From contig JAZRVI010000005.1 of NCBI GenBank assembly GCA_045599035.1, positions 1 to 29,336 on the forward strand: 29,336 nucleotides of DNA. Reading direction: 5' to 3'. The stretch comes from CATZDY01 sp045599035 (lineage in GTDB: Bacteria > Bacillota > Desulfotomaculia > Desulfotomaculales > Desulfocucumaceae). The notes beneath the pieces were generated by a model. The model worked only from the letters and a program-made list of their open reading frames with translations. It did no database searches and was not told the origin of the DNA. The position numbers and the translations under genes were made by a program. Positions 6,460 through 15,308 of the stretch are shown in pieces (within the stretch, counting starts at the first letter, position 1; each line of letters begins with the position of its first letter).

Positions 6460-7665
6460 TTATCCTTTATTTTGAAAAAAAACCTGCGTAGCCCGTTCCA
6501 GAATCCCATTTAAATGAGCAATTAAAATTCCATAATTAGTAATTGGTACACCCTTCTCCCGACAAATTCGCTGCCGATTTTTCATTTCCTGTTCATTGAG
6601 CATACAACCGCCGCAATGAACCACCAATTGATAAGACCGGGGATCGGTCGGAAATTCCCGCCCGGATGTGAAAGCAAATTCCAGCTTTTTCCCGGTAGCC
6701 TTTTGAATCCAGGCGGGCAGTTTAACGCTGCCAATATCGTTGCATTGGCGGTGATGAGTGCAACCTTCCGCAATTAAAACCCGATCTCCATCCTGTAATT
6801 GCGGCAAATATTGCACCCCGGCCACAGTTTGTTCCAAATTGCCCTTGTAGCGGGCAAATAAGATCGAAAAAGAAGTCAAAGGCCAATTCGCCGGAGTTTC
6901 AGCTTCTACCTGCTTAAAAACCTGACTGTCCGTAATAACCAAAGCTGGAGTAATCGGCAAACGAGCTAAAAGCTGGGCATATTCGCTTTCTCTGGTTACC
7001 AAAGCCTGAGCCCCATTTTCCAGAATATCCCGAATAGTTTGTTGCTGGGGCAAAATCAAACGGCCTTGCGGAGCAGCTTTATCAATTGGCACCACCAAAA
7101 TAACCAAATCACCGCTTTGAATTAAATCTCCCACCAATTGGCGGGAATTAATTCGAGCGGCAAGCAGACTGGCCAAACGGTTTTTCAGTTCTTCAATTCC
7201 CTGACCGGTCAAACCACTGACAGCCAAAGCCCTGTCGGATTCCGGTTCCCAATCCAGCTTAAAATCCGGATGAAGATCCAGCTTGGTATAAACCAGCAAA
7301 AAAGGAATTTTGCGTTTTTTCAGCAAGTCCAGCAATTCCGCTTCTTGAACCGCCCGTTCTTTTCCGGCTTCCAACACCAAAACCGCTAAATCGGTTCGGT
7401 TTAAAACCTCCCAGGTCTTGGCAATTCGCAGACTGCCCAATTCTCCTTCATCATCCAAGCCTGGAGTATCAATAATTACTACTGGTCCCAAAGGCAAAAG
7501 CTCCATGCTTTTTTGTACCGGATCGGTGGTTGTGCCTTTGATTGCCGAAACAATCGACAAATTTTGGTTAGTTATGGCATTGACCAAACTGGATTTTCCG
7601 GCATTTCGACAGCCAAAAAAGGCAATATGCACCCTTTCGGCCGCTGGAACAGTGTTTAAGCTCAT
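6460..7665 (-). CDS. hydF: HydF, [FeFe]-hydrogenase maturation GTPase and scaffold
   Basis: The 401-residue product takes up the diiron subcluster assembled with HydE and HydG and transfers it to HydA. The GTPase domain shows P-loop GCRNAGKSS (18-26), T47, DTPG (66-69) and TKLD (127-130). The C-terminal cluster-binding domain has C302-T-H304 and, 46 residues later, CGGC (351-354), matching the CxHx(46-53)CxxC signature that ligates the [4Fe-4S] cluster. ATG 7665 has TAGGAGG eight bases upstream; that ribosome site includes the hydG stop codon, so translation is tightly linked. It is last in the maturation operon. Confidence 0.97.
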   Translation of the reverse strand: MSLNTVPAAERVHIAFFGCRNAGKSSLVNAITNQNLSIVSAIKGTTTDPVQKSMELLPLGPVVIIDTPGLDDEGELGSLRIAKTWEVLNRTDLAVLVLEAGKERAVQEAELLDLLKKRKIPFLLVYTKLDLHPDFKLDWEPESDRALAVSGLTGQGIEELKNRLASLLAARINSRQLVGDLIQSGDLVILVVPIDKAAPQGRLILPQQQTIRDILENGAQALVTRESEYAQLLARLPITPALVITDSQVFKQVEAETPANWPLTSFSILFARYKGNLEQTVAGVQYLPQLQDGDRVLIAEGCTHHRQCNDIGSVKLPAWIQKATGKKLEFAFTSGREFPTDPRSYQLVVHCGGCMLNEQEMKNRQRICREKGVPITNYGILIAHLNGILERATQVFFQNKG

Positions 7666-7677
7666 GCTTGCGGCCTC

Positions 7678-9096
7678 CTAAAAACGAAAGTCCCGTTGTC
7701 CCTGAGCAATTTTTTGAAGATGCTGGCGACAGATTTCCCGCACCCCTTCTTTGGGAATATTCTCCAACTCTCGATTAATGACCTCTTCTCCCAGTTGCCG
7801 AGTTTCTTCTGAAGCATAATCTATTAAAAATTCCTTCAAAGTCATCAAAGCATTGGGATGGCAGCAGTTGGAAATCTGTCCGCTTTTACACAGGGACATA
7901 AAGCGATCCCCGGTGCGGCCTTCTCGATAGCAGGCTGTACAAAAACTGGGAATAAAGTCCATTTGCATCAGCCATCTAACCACCTCATCCAGGGTTCGGG
8001 TATCCGAAACATCAAATTGACTGGTATTTTCTTCTTCCGGCTCCGGAGTTACATAACCGCCCACACTGGTGCGGGAGGCTCCGCTAATCTGGGAAATTCC
8101 CAGTTGCAAGGCTTTTTTGCGGCATTCCGGGCTTTCTCTGGTCGAAATAATCATTCCGGTATAAGGTACAGCCACTCGAATGCAGGCAATCAGCTTGGTA
8201 AAAATATCATCATCAATAGCATTATCAAAAGCATTGGGATCAATATCGTCAGCGTGTTTAATCCGGGGAACACTGATGGTATGCGGCCCCACTCCAAAGG
8301 CAGCTTCCAGGTGTTCAGCGTGCATCAACAGGCCGGCAAATTCATAACGATATAATTCCAGACCAAACAAAACCCCCAACCCTACATCATCAATACCTCC
8401 CTGCATGGCTCGATCCATAGCTTCGGTATGATAGGCATAATTGTGCTTGGGTCCGGTGGGATGAAGCTTTTCATAGCTTTCCTTGTGATAGGTTTCCTGG
8501 AATAAAATATAGGTTCCAATTCCGGCTTCTTTAAGCTTGCGGTAATTTTCTACTGTGGTAGCCGCAATATTTACATTAACCCGGCGAATAGCTCCATTTT
8601 TATGTTTAATAGAATAAATAGTCTGAATGCTTTCCAAAATATATTCAATGGGATTCATTTTCGGATCTTCGCCCGATTCAATCGCCAGGCGTTTGTGTCC
8701 CATATCCTGCAAAGCAATAACTTCCTGCCTGATTTCTTCCTGAGTTAATTTTTTCCGCCGGATATGCCGGTTTTTGGCATGATAAGGGCAATAGGTGCAG
8801 CCATTAATGCAATAATTGGAAAGGTATAAAGGAGCAAACATAACAATTCGATTGCCATAGAAATCCTTTTTGATTTGTTTGGCCAAAGCAAAAATTTCTT
8901 CGTTTTTTTCCGGAATTTCGCAATCCAATAAAACCGAGGCTTCCCGGTGGGTCAAGCCTTTTCTGAGCCGGGCTTTTTCCAAAATTTGATCAATTAACTC
9001 CCGGTTGTTTTTGTTGGCCTCCGCATATTCCAGGGTAGCCAAAATCTCTTCATGGTTAATAAACTCCTCAGCCTTGGGTGAAGCGGGGTTATACAT
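7678..9096 (-). CDS. hydG: HydG, radical SAM tyrosine lyase for H-cluster assembly
   Basis: The 472-residue product cleaves tyrosine to give the CO and CN ligands of the H-cluster as an Fe(CO)2CN synthon. The radical-SAM motif C96-x3-C100-x2-C103 (YCINGCTYC) binds the SAM [4Fe-4S] cluster. The C-terminal auxiliary cluster motif C386-x2-C389-x22-C412 is complete; this feature separates HydG from ThiH. The GGE-like segment reads ESGEDP (140-145). ATG 9096 has AAAGGA upstream. It lies 54 bases after hydE and 12 bases before hydF. Confidence 0.97.
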   Translation of the reverse strand: MYNPASPKAEEFINHEEILATLEYAEANKNNRELIDQILEKARLRKGLTHREASVLLDCEIPEKNEEIFALAKQIKKDFYGNRIVMFAPLYLSNYCINGCTYCPYHAKNRHIRRKKLTQEEIRQEVIALQDMGHKRLAIESGEDPKMNPIEYILESIQTIYSIKHKNGAIRRVNVNIAATTVENYRKLKEAGIGTYILFQETYHKESYEKLHPTGPKHNYAYHTEAMDRAMQGGIDDVGLGVLFGLELYRYEFAGLLMHAEHLEAAFGVGPHTISVPRIKHADDIDPNAFDNAIDDDIFTKLIACIRVAVPYTGMIISTRESPECRKKALQLGISQISGASRTSVGGYVTPEPEEENTSQFDVSDTRTLDEVVRWLMQMDFIPSFCTACYREGRTGDRFMSLCKSGQISNCCHPNALMTLKEFLIDYASEETRQLGEEVINRELENIPKEGVREICRQHLQKIAQGQRDFRF

Positions 9097-9150
9097 AAAA
9101 GTTCATCCTTTCTTGAGGGTCAGGCCAGCGGCCTTCTCCCGCAGATAAAA

Positions 9151-10200
9151 TTATTTTTCCGGGCAAAAATCTCCCCGGTCAATGACTACTTCCAGTCCAA
9201 TGGACTGCATTTCGGCCTTTAGAGCAGCCAGCCTTTCAGCCGGTTCTTCAGCCTGATTATTGTATAAAGCATAATTTCTTCTGGCTTCGGCTGGAGAAAT
9301 ATTAGGCATAACTACATTGGCTCCAGCCAACATTCCCAATTTTCGCCCTTCCGGATCAATAGTCGCCAAAGCAGTGGTGGAGGGCAGCAAAACATCCGGT
9401 TGGATCAAACGAATCAGTCCCAGCAAAAACAAGGTCAGCTCCAAGCTGCCTGGTTTTTCTCCGGCCAATGGGGTGGAATCATGAGGAATAAAAGGACCTA
9501 TACCCACCATATGAGGTTTAAAGTTAGCAATAAAGCGTAAGTCCTCAGCCAAATGCTGGGCAGTTTGGCCGGGTGACCCCACCATAAAACCGCAACCCAC
9601 CTGATAGCCAATTTCTTTTAAATTTTGCAGGCAATTAATCCGGTTAAACCAGGACATGGTTTCCGGGTGCAACTGGGCATAATGCTGTGGATTGGCGGTT
9701 TCGTGCCGCAATAAATAGCGGTCGGCTCCAGCTTCAAAAAGCCTTTGATAGCTATCCCGGCTGCGTTCGCCCAGCGACAGGGTTACTGCTGAATCTGGAA
9801 ATTCCTTTTTCAGGGTTTGAATAATTTCTTCCAAAAGCTCATCAGTAAAAACAGTCGGGTTTTCGCCTCCTTGCAGCACAAAAGTACGAAAGCCCAATTG
9901 ATGTCCTTGGCGGCAGCAATCCAGAATGGTTTCCAAATCCAAGGTATAACGGACGGCTTTTAAATTGCTTTTCCGAATCCCGCAATACAAGCAATCATTT
10001 TGGCAAACATTACTGATTTCCAATAAGCCTCGAATAAAAACCTGAGAGCCATAAACCCGTTCGCGAGCCTGCCGAGCTTTGGCAAAAAGATATTTCGCTG
10101 TTTTGGGCTGATAATTATTCAGCAAATAAACAAATTCCACTTGACTTAAAGTGTGTTCGGCTTCCAGCTGCTCAATTAAACCTTTTAGGCTTCGTTGCAT
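9151..10200 (-). CDS. hydE: HydE, radical SAM maturase of [FeFe]-hydrogenase
   Basis: The 349-residue product acts with HydG and HydF; current models give it the job of processing the HydG product toward the diiron-azadithiolate unit. The cluster motif C66-x3-C70-x2-C73 (NVCQNDCLYC) is followed by the BATS-domain sequence. The optional second cluster cysteines near the C-terminus of some HydE proteins are not obvious. Other landmarks are LQGGENP (109-115) and GFMVGSPGQT. ATG 10200 lies inside the last codons of the upstream regulator gene (16-base overlap), and AAGGTGG lies upstream. The order regulator, hydE, hydG, hydF supports the HydE call over BioB or PylB. Confidence 0.95.
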   Translation of the reverse strand: MQRSLKGLIEQLEAEHTLSQVEFVYLLNNYQPKTAKYLFAKARQARERVYGSQVFIRGLLEISNVCQNDCLYCGIRKSNLKAVRYTLDLETILDCCRQGHQLGFRTFVLQGGENPTVFTDELLEEIIQTLKKEFPDSAVTLSLGERSRDSYQRLFEAGADRYLLRHETANPQHYAQLHPETMSWFNRINCLQNLKEIGYQVGCGFMVGSPGQTAQHLAEDLRFIANFKPHMVGIGPFIPHDSTPLAGEKPGSLELTLFLLGLIRLIQPDVLLPSTTALATIDPEGRKLGMLAGANVVMPNISPAEARRNYALYNNQAEEPAERLAALKAEMQSIGLEVVIDRGDFCPEK

Positions 10201-10439
10201 TTGGCATAAACCACCTTGGCAGTTACTCCGTTCAAATTGCCCAGATTGCCAGACAAAGCACTTATGGTATCGGCTGGAGCATCAATGGCAATAGAAATAA
10301 GCTGAATATTTTTAGCTCGATAGGGAATCCCCATGCGGCCAATAATATAATCCCGGTATTGAGTCAAAAGAGTATTTAATCTTTCTACCTGGCTGATATC
10401 TTCCAGCATAATTCCGATTAAAGCGACTCGGCTTTCCAC
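10185..10439 (-). CDS. TM1266-type small protein (putative iron-only hydrogenase system regulator)
   Basis: The 84-residue product has an ACT/NikR-C-like alpha-beta fold pattern (RVALIGIMLED, then IIGRMGIPYR and ISIAIDAPAD, then LNGVTAKVVYAK). The family is named for T. maritima TM1266 and is typically encoded beside hydE, hydG or hydF; its action is not well defined. The start is GTG 10439 behind AAAGGGGGAA. It is the first gene of the maturation group and overlaps hydE by 16 bases, so the two are translationally coupled. It has no DNA-binding domain, so it would more likely sense a ligand or bind a partner protein than repress directly. Confidence 0.85.
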   Translation of the reverse strand: MESRVALIGIMLEDISQVERLNTLLTQYRDYIIGRMGIPYRAKNIQLISIAIDAPADTISALSGNLGNLNGVTAKVVYAKCNEA

Positions 10440-10469
10440 GCAAATTCCCCCTTTAAATAATTTATTTAT

Positions 10470-10498
10470 TTTATAATATAATAATTATTACCATTAAA
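10470..10498 (-). promoter_or_regulatory. Weak promoter candidate and AT palindrome before the maturation genes
   Basis: On the minus strand TTTAAT (10498-10493) and TATAAA (10475-10470) are 17 bases apart. A perfect 12-base palindrome TAATAATTATTA (10479-10490) lies in the spacer. The 73-base gap has no terminator, so the maturases may be expressed both from here and by read-through. Confidence 0.35.
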
Positions 10499-10512
10499 TA
10501 AGAGCTATTTCA

Positions 10513-10941
10513 CTAAAGCTTTTCAATTTCCTTGATTTCTGCTTCGCTCAAAAACACCTTAAATTCACCCAGCAACAAATCTCTTAAATCCGGATTTGCC
10601 TTTTGTCGAAAAGCTTTCAAAATCTTTTGAGCGTTAGTTTGATTAATCTCCAGCTTGCCCAGTGCCAGCTCCAAATCCAGGGCTGCATAATGAAAAAATA
10701 CTTCATAAGCTTGTTCAAGCAGTTCTTTTCTTTGCTGAACTGATAAAAATTCCGTATATTCTGTTAATAGTTTGCGATAAACCTTATGAGAACCAAAGAA
10801 ATCAATAAAATCCAGCAAACGCTGGCAATTCTCGGCACTGGGTTTCAGATTGCAAACCTCGGCTTCCTCCTCCTCAAACAAATTCCAAAGATGGTCGGAA
10901 GCCTGAGTCAAACTTTGAATGTCTTCTGTTTTTTTGCTCAT
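10513..10941 (-). CDS. Unknown helical acidic protein inside the hydrogenase locus
   Basis: The 142-residue product is not a family I recognise. It is predicted to be nearly all helical, soluble and acidic (a run EEEEAE near residue 22), with only two cysteines (C30, C39), so a metal centre is unlikely. ATG 10941 has a clear GGAGG upstream. It sits between the structural genes and the maturation genes, all in one direction, but is separated from hydA by a strong hairpin at 10961-10987 placed just before its ribosome site. Position suggests an accessory or assembly role for the hydrogenase; this is inference from context only. Confidence 0.7.
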   Translation of the reverse strand: MSKKTEDIQSLTQASDHLWNLFEEEEAEVCNLKPSAENCQRLLDFIDFFGSHKVYRKLLTEYTEFLSVQQRKELLEQAYEVFFHYAALDLELALGKLEINQTNAQKILKAFRQKANPDLRDLLLGEFKVFLSEAEIKEIEKL

Positions 10942-10950
10942 AAAACCTCC

Positions 10951-10987
10951 ATTGAAAAATCGAGCAGGAGAATTTTTCTCCTGCTCG
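10951..10987 (-). terminator. Strong terminator hairpin directly after hydA
   Basis: CGAGCAGGAGAA (10961-10972) and TTCTCCTGCTCG (10976-10987) are perfect 12-base arms around three bases. On the minus strand the stem is followed by ATTTTT and then immediately by the ribosome site of the 142-residue gene. It lies seven bases after the hydA stop. It should reduce expression of everything downstream relative to hydCBA. Confidence 0.85.
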
Positions 10988-10994
10988 TAAATTT

Positions 10995-12779
10995 TTAAAG
11001 TAATTCGTTAAACTGACCTCTGGGTGTGTAGGTAGTATGCAGCAAGTGATGGGATTTTTCGCCATTTGGAACTCCCAGGAACTGTTTGTATAATTCCTGA
11101 ATGTCCGGATTTTCGTGCGATTTACGCAGCTTTTTGCCTTCGTCTTCCAGCATCAAAGCCTGGCGGCGTAACTCTTTATAGTTTTCGCTCCGGCCTTTGG
11201 CTCGAGGCTGACCGCCTCCATTAATGCAGCCGCCTGGGCAACCCATTACTTCAATAAAATGATAAGGCGAAGTTCCATTTTGTACCTGTTCCATTAAAAT
11301 ATCCGCTCCGGCCAGGCCACTGGTAACAGCTACTTTAACGGTAGCCCCTTCCAGATGTTCATAACCAGGCAGAACATTTTCAATTAACACATCAGCTTCT
11401 CTGATTTGTTCAAAGCCGCTGATTGGCTCAATATGCAGATTTTCAAAGGGCAGCTCCCGACCGGTTACCAATTCGTAAACCGTCCGCAGGGCGGCTTCCA
11501 TAACCCCGCCGGTAACTCCGAAAATATCCGCCGCTCCTGTGGAGAAACCTAAAGGAGCATCAAAAGTACCTTCCGGCAGATTGGCAAAATCAACACCCAT
11601 AACCCGAATCATTCTGGCCAGCTCTCTGGTGGTCAAAACGGCATCAACATTGGGATAGCCGTCATTCTGCATTTCCGGACGGGAAATTTCGTATTTCTTG
11701 GCGGTGCAGGGCATGACCGAAACCATATAAATATTGGCCGGATCCACCCCGATTTTATTGGCATAGAAACTCTTAACCAACGCTCCCAGCATGGTATGAG
11801 GAGATTTGCAGGAAGACAAATGAGCCAACTGTTCCGGATATTTATGCTCAATGTGCTTAATCCAGCCCGGACTGCAACTGGTCATCATAGGCAGAACGGC
11901 ACTCTTACCTGTTAAAGCAGCAGTTATTCGACCCAAAAATTCGGTGCCTTCTTCCATAATGGTTAAGTCAGCCGCAAAGTTGGTATCAAAAACATCATCA
12001 AAGCCCAAATCATGCAAAGCAGTGGCCATTTTGCCGGTAACCGGAGTTCCGGCCGGAATGTTAAATTCTTCGCCCAAAGCAGCCCGAACCGCTGGAGCTA
12101 CTTGAACCACAACTCGTTTGTTGGGATCATGCAGAGCATCCCAAACTTTTTCCATGCCATCGGTTTCCATCAAAGCACCAGTGGGGCAAACTACTGTACA
12201 TTGTCCGCACATAGCACAATGCACGCTTTCCAGCGGCAGACCAGTAGCCGGAGAAATTACGGTATTAAAGCCCCGGTTCTGAGCACTGATGGCTCCAACC
12301 TTTTGCAGTTCGGTGCAGGCAGTTACACAACGGCGGCACAAAATACACTTCCGGGTGTCCCGGGTTACAGCCGGGGAAATATCCAGCTTGGCAACCCCAT
12401 ATTCACCCTTCATATTGGTATCCAAAATTCCCAGAGTATTGCCCAAAGCCTGCAATTCACAGCTTTGGTTTCTGGCACAGAAGGTACATTCTTTCGGATG
12501 ATTAGAAATCAGCAAATCGTAAAGCATTTTTCGGGCTTGCCGCACTTTATCGGTATGCGTATGTACTACCATGCCTTCAGTAGCTTTAACAATACAGGAA
12601 GCCTGCAAATTTCTGGCTCCCTCAACTTCTACCACACAAATGCGGCAGGAACCGTGAGTATGAAATCCTTTTAAGTGACACAAAGTCGGAATCGAAATTC
12701 CCACCAGCTTGGCAGCTTCCAAAATGGTGGAACCATCCGGAGCCGACACCGGTTTTCCGTTGATAGTAAGATTTACCAT
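10995..12779 (-). CDS. hydA: HydA, catalytic subunit of trimeric [FeFe]-hydrogenase
   Basis: The 594-residue product carries the H-cluster that makes or oxidises H2. Domains in order: a [2Fe-2S] domain (C34, C45, C48, C62); a His-Cys [4Fe-4S] site (H94, C98, C101, C107); two [4Fe-4S] clusters (C145, C148, C151, C155 and C188, C191, C194, C198); then the H-domain. H-domain signatures are TSCSPGW (300-306), MPCTAKKYE (356-364) and MGCPGGCINGGGQP (511-524). The small-subunit-like tail ends with LYKQFLGVP and SHHLLHTTY. The first signature has Ser303 where many relatives have a second Cys. ATG 12779 has AAAGGAGG upstream. With HydB and HydC it forms an NAD(H)-linked complex; electron bifurcation with ferredoxin cannot be decided from sequence. 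Confidence 0.96.
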   Translation of the reverse strand: MVNLTINGKPVSAPDGSTILEAAKLVGISIPTLCHLKGFHTHGSCRICVVEVEGARNLQASCIVKATEGMVVHTHTDKVRQARKMLYDLLISNHPKECTFCARNQSCELQALGNTLGILDTNMKGEYGVAKLDISPAVTRDTRKCILCRRCVTACTELQKVGAISAQNRGFNTVISPATGLPLESVHCAMCGQCTVVCPTGALMETDGMEKVWDALHDPNKRVVVQVAPAVRAALGEEFNIPAGTPVTGKMATALHDLGFDDVFDTNFAADLTIMEEGTEFLGRITAALTGKSAVLPMMTSCSPGWIKHIEHKYPEQLAHLSSCKSPHTMLGALVKSFYANKIGVDPANIYMVSVMPCTAKKYEISRPEMQNDGYPNVDAVLTTRELARMIRVMGVDFANLPEGTFDAPLGFSTGAADIFGVTGGVMEAALRTVYELVTGRELPFENLHIEPISGFEQIREADVLIENVLPGYEHLEGATVKVAVTSGLAGADILMEQVQNGTSPYHFIEVMGCPGGCINGGGQPRAKGRSENYKELRRQALMLEDEGKKLRKSHENPDIQELYKQFLGVPNGEKSHHLLHTTYTPRGQFNELL

Positions 12780-12793
12780 TTTATCAGCCTCCT

Positions 12794-14659
12794 TTAAGCC
12801 AGCTCTATGGCATCAAATTTACAATTAGCTTTACAGGTACCGCATTTAATACAAGCTTCCTGATCAATAACATGGGGTTTTTGCAGTTCTCCGCTGATTG
12901 CATTGACTGGGCAGTTTTTGGCACACAGGCTGCAGCCTTTGCATTTGTTCGGATTAATACGGTATTTTACCAAAGCGGTACAAACTCCAGCCGGGCAACG
13001 CTTATTAACTACATGTTCAATATATTCATCCCGGAAATATCTCAAGGTGGTTAAAACCGGATTGGGAGCAGTTTGTCCCAGACCACACATAGCGGTCATA
13101 CCGACAGTTTTGGCCAGATATTCCAAAGAATCAATGTCTTTTAATTCACCTTTGCCGGCAACAATTTTATTTAACAGCTCCAGCATCCGTTTGGTACCAT
13201 TACGGCAGGGCAGGCAGTGACCGCAGCTTTCATCCTGAACAAATTCCATAAAATATCGAGCGGTATCCACCAGACAGGTATTTTCGTCCATGGCAATCAA
13301 ACCGCCGGAACCCATAATAGCTCCCATTTGAGACAGGGTTTCATAATCCATAGAAGCATCCAGATGATCTGCAGTCAGACAGCCACCGGAAGGCCCCCCG
13401 GACTGAACCGCTTTAAAGGCTTTGCCGTCTTTCATGCCGCCGCCGATTTTATAAATAACATCCTTTAATTTATAACCCATGGGAATTTCGATAATTCCGG
13501 AGTTAACAATATCACCGGCCAAAGCAAAAACCTTGGTACCTTTACTGCGTCCCACTCCATAAGCGGAGAACCATTCGGCTCCGTTCAGGATAATGGCCGG
13601 AACATTGGCCAGGGTTTCTACATTATTAATAATGGTGGGACAGCCAAACAAGCCTACCTGGAAGGGGAAAGGCGGTTTTTGACGGGGTTCGCCCCGTTTG
13701 CCTTCGATGGAGTTGATTAAAGCAGTTTCTTCCCCACAAACAAAGGCTCCAGCTCCAATTCTAATTTCCAGATCAAAATTAAAACCGCTGCCCAAAATAT
13801 TTTCACCCAGCAAGCCGGCAAAACGGGCTTTGTCAATGGCATCTCCCAAGCGTTCCACAGCCAGCGGATATTCTGCCCGAACATAAACATAGCCCTTGTC
13901 GGCTCCAATGGTATAACCGCCAATCATCATGGCTTCAATAATGCTGTTGGGATCACCTTCCAGAATGCTACGATCCATAAAAGCACCCGGATCGCCTTCG
14001 TCCGCATTACAGATTAAGTATTTCTGACCTTCCGGAGCATTCATGCCGGACTGCCATTTAATGCCAATGGGGAAACCAGCTCCGCCCCGCCCTCTCAGGC
14101 CGGAATCAATCAAAGTTTTGACGACTTCCTTACGACCCATCTTCAAGGCTTTGGCAAAAGCAAAATAACCATCATGGCCAATATATTCATCCAAAGAAGA
14201 AAAGTCAATTTTGCCGCAGTTACGCAAGGCAATTTTTACCTGATCTGAAAAGAAACCAATATCCTTCAAATGAGGAATATGTTTTTGTTGTTCCGGATCA
14301 AAGAAAGTGTATTCTTCAATAATCCGTCCCCCAATCAAGTGCCGGTCAACAATTTCCCGAACCTTTTCCGGGGTCATTTTGCCATAAAAAACACCTTCCG
14401 GATAGACTACTACTACCGGACCCTGAGCACACAAACCAGCACAGCCGGTAACTACCAGTCTGACTTCACTGCTCAGACCACGAATTACCAAAGCTTTACG
14501 AAAGGCCTGTTCTACTTCCACGCAGTGGGATGAAATGCAGCCGGCACCGCCGCAGACAACTACGGTATGGCGATAATCTTTAACGGCATTATGATAGTTT
14601 TTCTTTACTTCAAGCAGGTTATCATAGTTTTTAATCTTATAACTAAATAGCGTAGACAT
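12794..14659 (-). CDS. hydB: HydB, NuoF-like NAD(H)- and FMN-binding hydrogenase subunit
   Basis: The 621-residue product exchanges electrons between NAD(H) and the FeS chain of HydA. N-terminal thioredoxin-like [2Fe-2S] domain: C36, C41, C73, C77. NuoF core: GLRGRGGAGFP (187-197) for NADH and FMN, NADEGDPGAFMD (218-229), GAGAFVCGEETAL (302-314), and the [4Fe-4S] ligands C479, C482, C485 with C525. The C-terminal ferredoxin domain has two clusters (C573, C576, C579, C583 and C603, C606, C609, C613). The added ferredoxin domain is the layout of HydB in trimeric and bifurcating hydrogenases rather than of complex I. Its ATG overlaps the hydC stop codon as TAATG. Confidence 0.95.
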   Translation of the reverse strand: MSTLFSYKIKNYDNLLEVKKNYHNAVKDYRHTVVVCGGAGCISSHCVEVEQAFRKALVIRGLSSEVRLVVTGCAGLCAQGPVVVVYPEGVFYGKMTPEKVREIVDRHLIGGRIIEEYTFFDPEQQKHIPHLKDIGFFSDQVKIALRNCGKIDFSSLDEYIGHDGYFAFAKALKMGRKEVVKTLIDSGLRGRGGAGFPIGIKWQSGMNAPEGQKYLICNADEGDPGAFMDRSILEGDPNSIIEAMMIGGYTIGADKGYVYVRAEYPLAVERLGDAIDKARFAGLLGENILGSGFNFDLEIRIGAGAFVCGEETALINSIEGKRGEPRQKPPFPFQVGLFGCPTIINNVETLANVPAIILNGAEWFSAYGVGRSKGTKVFALAGDIVNSGIIEIPMGYKLKDVIYKIGGGMKDGKAFKAVQSGGPSGGCLTADHLDASMDYETLSQMGAIMGSGGLIAMDENTCLVDTARYFMEFVQDESCGHCLPCRNGTKRMLELLNKIVAGKGELKDIDSLEYLAKTVGMTAMCGLGQTAPNPVLTTLRYFRDEYIEHVVNKRCPAGVCTALVKYRINPNKCKGCSLCAKNCPVNAISGELQKPHVIDQEACIKCGTCKANCKFDAIELA

Positions 14660-15177
14660 TAAATACCTCCCTCCGCAACCGGCTGTTCTGTCCAGGAAGC
14701 AATGATTTCCGGCAATTGTTCCGGCTTAACTTCCCGATAAACCGTATTATCAATGGTCATGGCTGGAGCCAGACCGCAGGCTCCAATACAGCGAGCCACT
14801 TCAAAAGTAAATTGACCGTCCGAAGTGGTATGTCCCAAACGGACATTCAGTAATTTTTCCAGTTCGTTAACAATGGATACACCGCCCCGAACATAGCAGG
14901 CTGTTCCCAAACAAACCCGGATAGTGTGTTTTCCCCGAGGTTCGGTCGCAAAAAAAGAATAGAAGCTTACTACCCCGGAAACGGTAGATAAAGGCAACCC
15001 CATAGCACTGGCAATGGTTTCCTGAACCTTCAAGGGCAAATAGCCAAAAACCCCTTGAGCCATATGCAGAACCTGAATCAAAGAACCTTCCTTATTTTTA
15101 TAACTGTGAGCCAGGGTTTCCAAACGCTGCAACAGGATTTCTTCGTTGGAAAGACTGTTATCGGAAGTATTTGACAT
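14659..15177 (-). CDS. hydC: HydC, NuoE-like [2Fe-2S] hydrogenase subunit
   Basis: The 172-residue product has a thioredoxin-like [2Fe-2S] fold with C89, C94, C130 and C134 (CLGTAC and CIGAC). It pairs with the HydB flavin domain as NuoE does with NuoF. The N-terminal helical part (LIQVLHMAQGVFGYLP) is typical. ATG 15177 has AGGAGGTG six bases upstream. It is first in the hydCBA operon and shares a one-base stop/start overlap with hydB. The promoter with extended -10 is at 15217-15245. Confidence 0.95.
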   Translation of the reverse strand: MSNTSDNSLSNEEILLQRLETLAHSYKNKEGSLIQVLHMAQGVFGYLPLKVQETIASAMGLPLSTVSGVVSFYSFFATEPRGKHTIRVCLGTACYVRGGVSIVNELEKLLNVRLGHTTSDGQFTFEVARCIGACGLAPAMTIDNTVYREVKPEQLPEIIASWTEQPVAEGGI

Positions 15178-15216
15178 AATCGCACCTCCTATTTATCAAA
15201 AGTTTTAGATACATTA

Positions 15217-15245
15217 ACTATAGCATACCGCCAAAAATACTTCAA
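15217..15245 (-). promoter_or_regulatory. Promoter of the hydCBA operon
   Basis: On the minus strand TTGAAG (15245-15240) and TATAGT (15222-15217) are 17 bases apart, and TGC precedes the -10, giving an extended element. The leader to the hydC start is about 35 bases. Confidence 0.7.
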
Positions 15246-15308
15246 GACATAATTTACAAAAAGCTTAATTTATTTTAAGAAATTGATTTTAAGTTTTAGA
15301 TCTTTTTG

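Noticed and set aside
12012..12674. 220-residue plus-strand ORF opposite hydA
   Set aside because: Long antisense ORFs arise from the codon bias of the real gene; it has no ribosome site and its composition is low in information.
6460..15177. Calling the hydrogenase proven electron-bifurcating
   Set aside because: HydABC of this domain layout includes both bifurcating enzymes and simple NADH-dependent ones; sequence inspection alone does not separate them.
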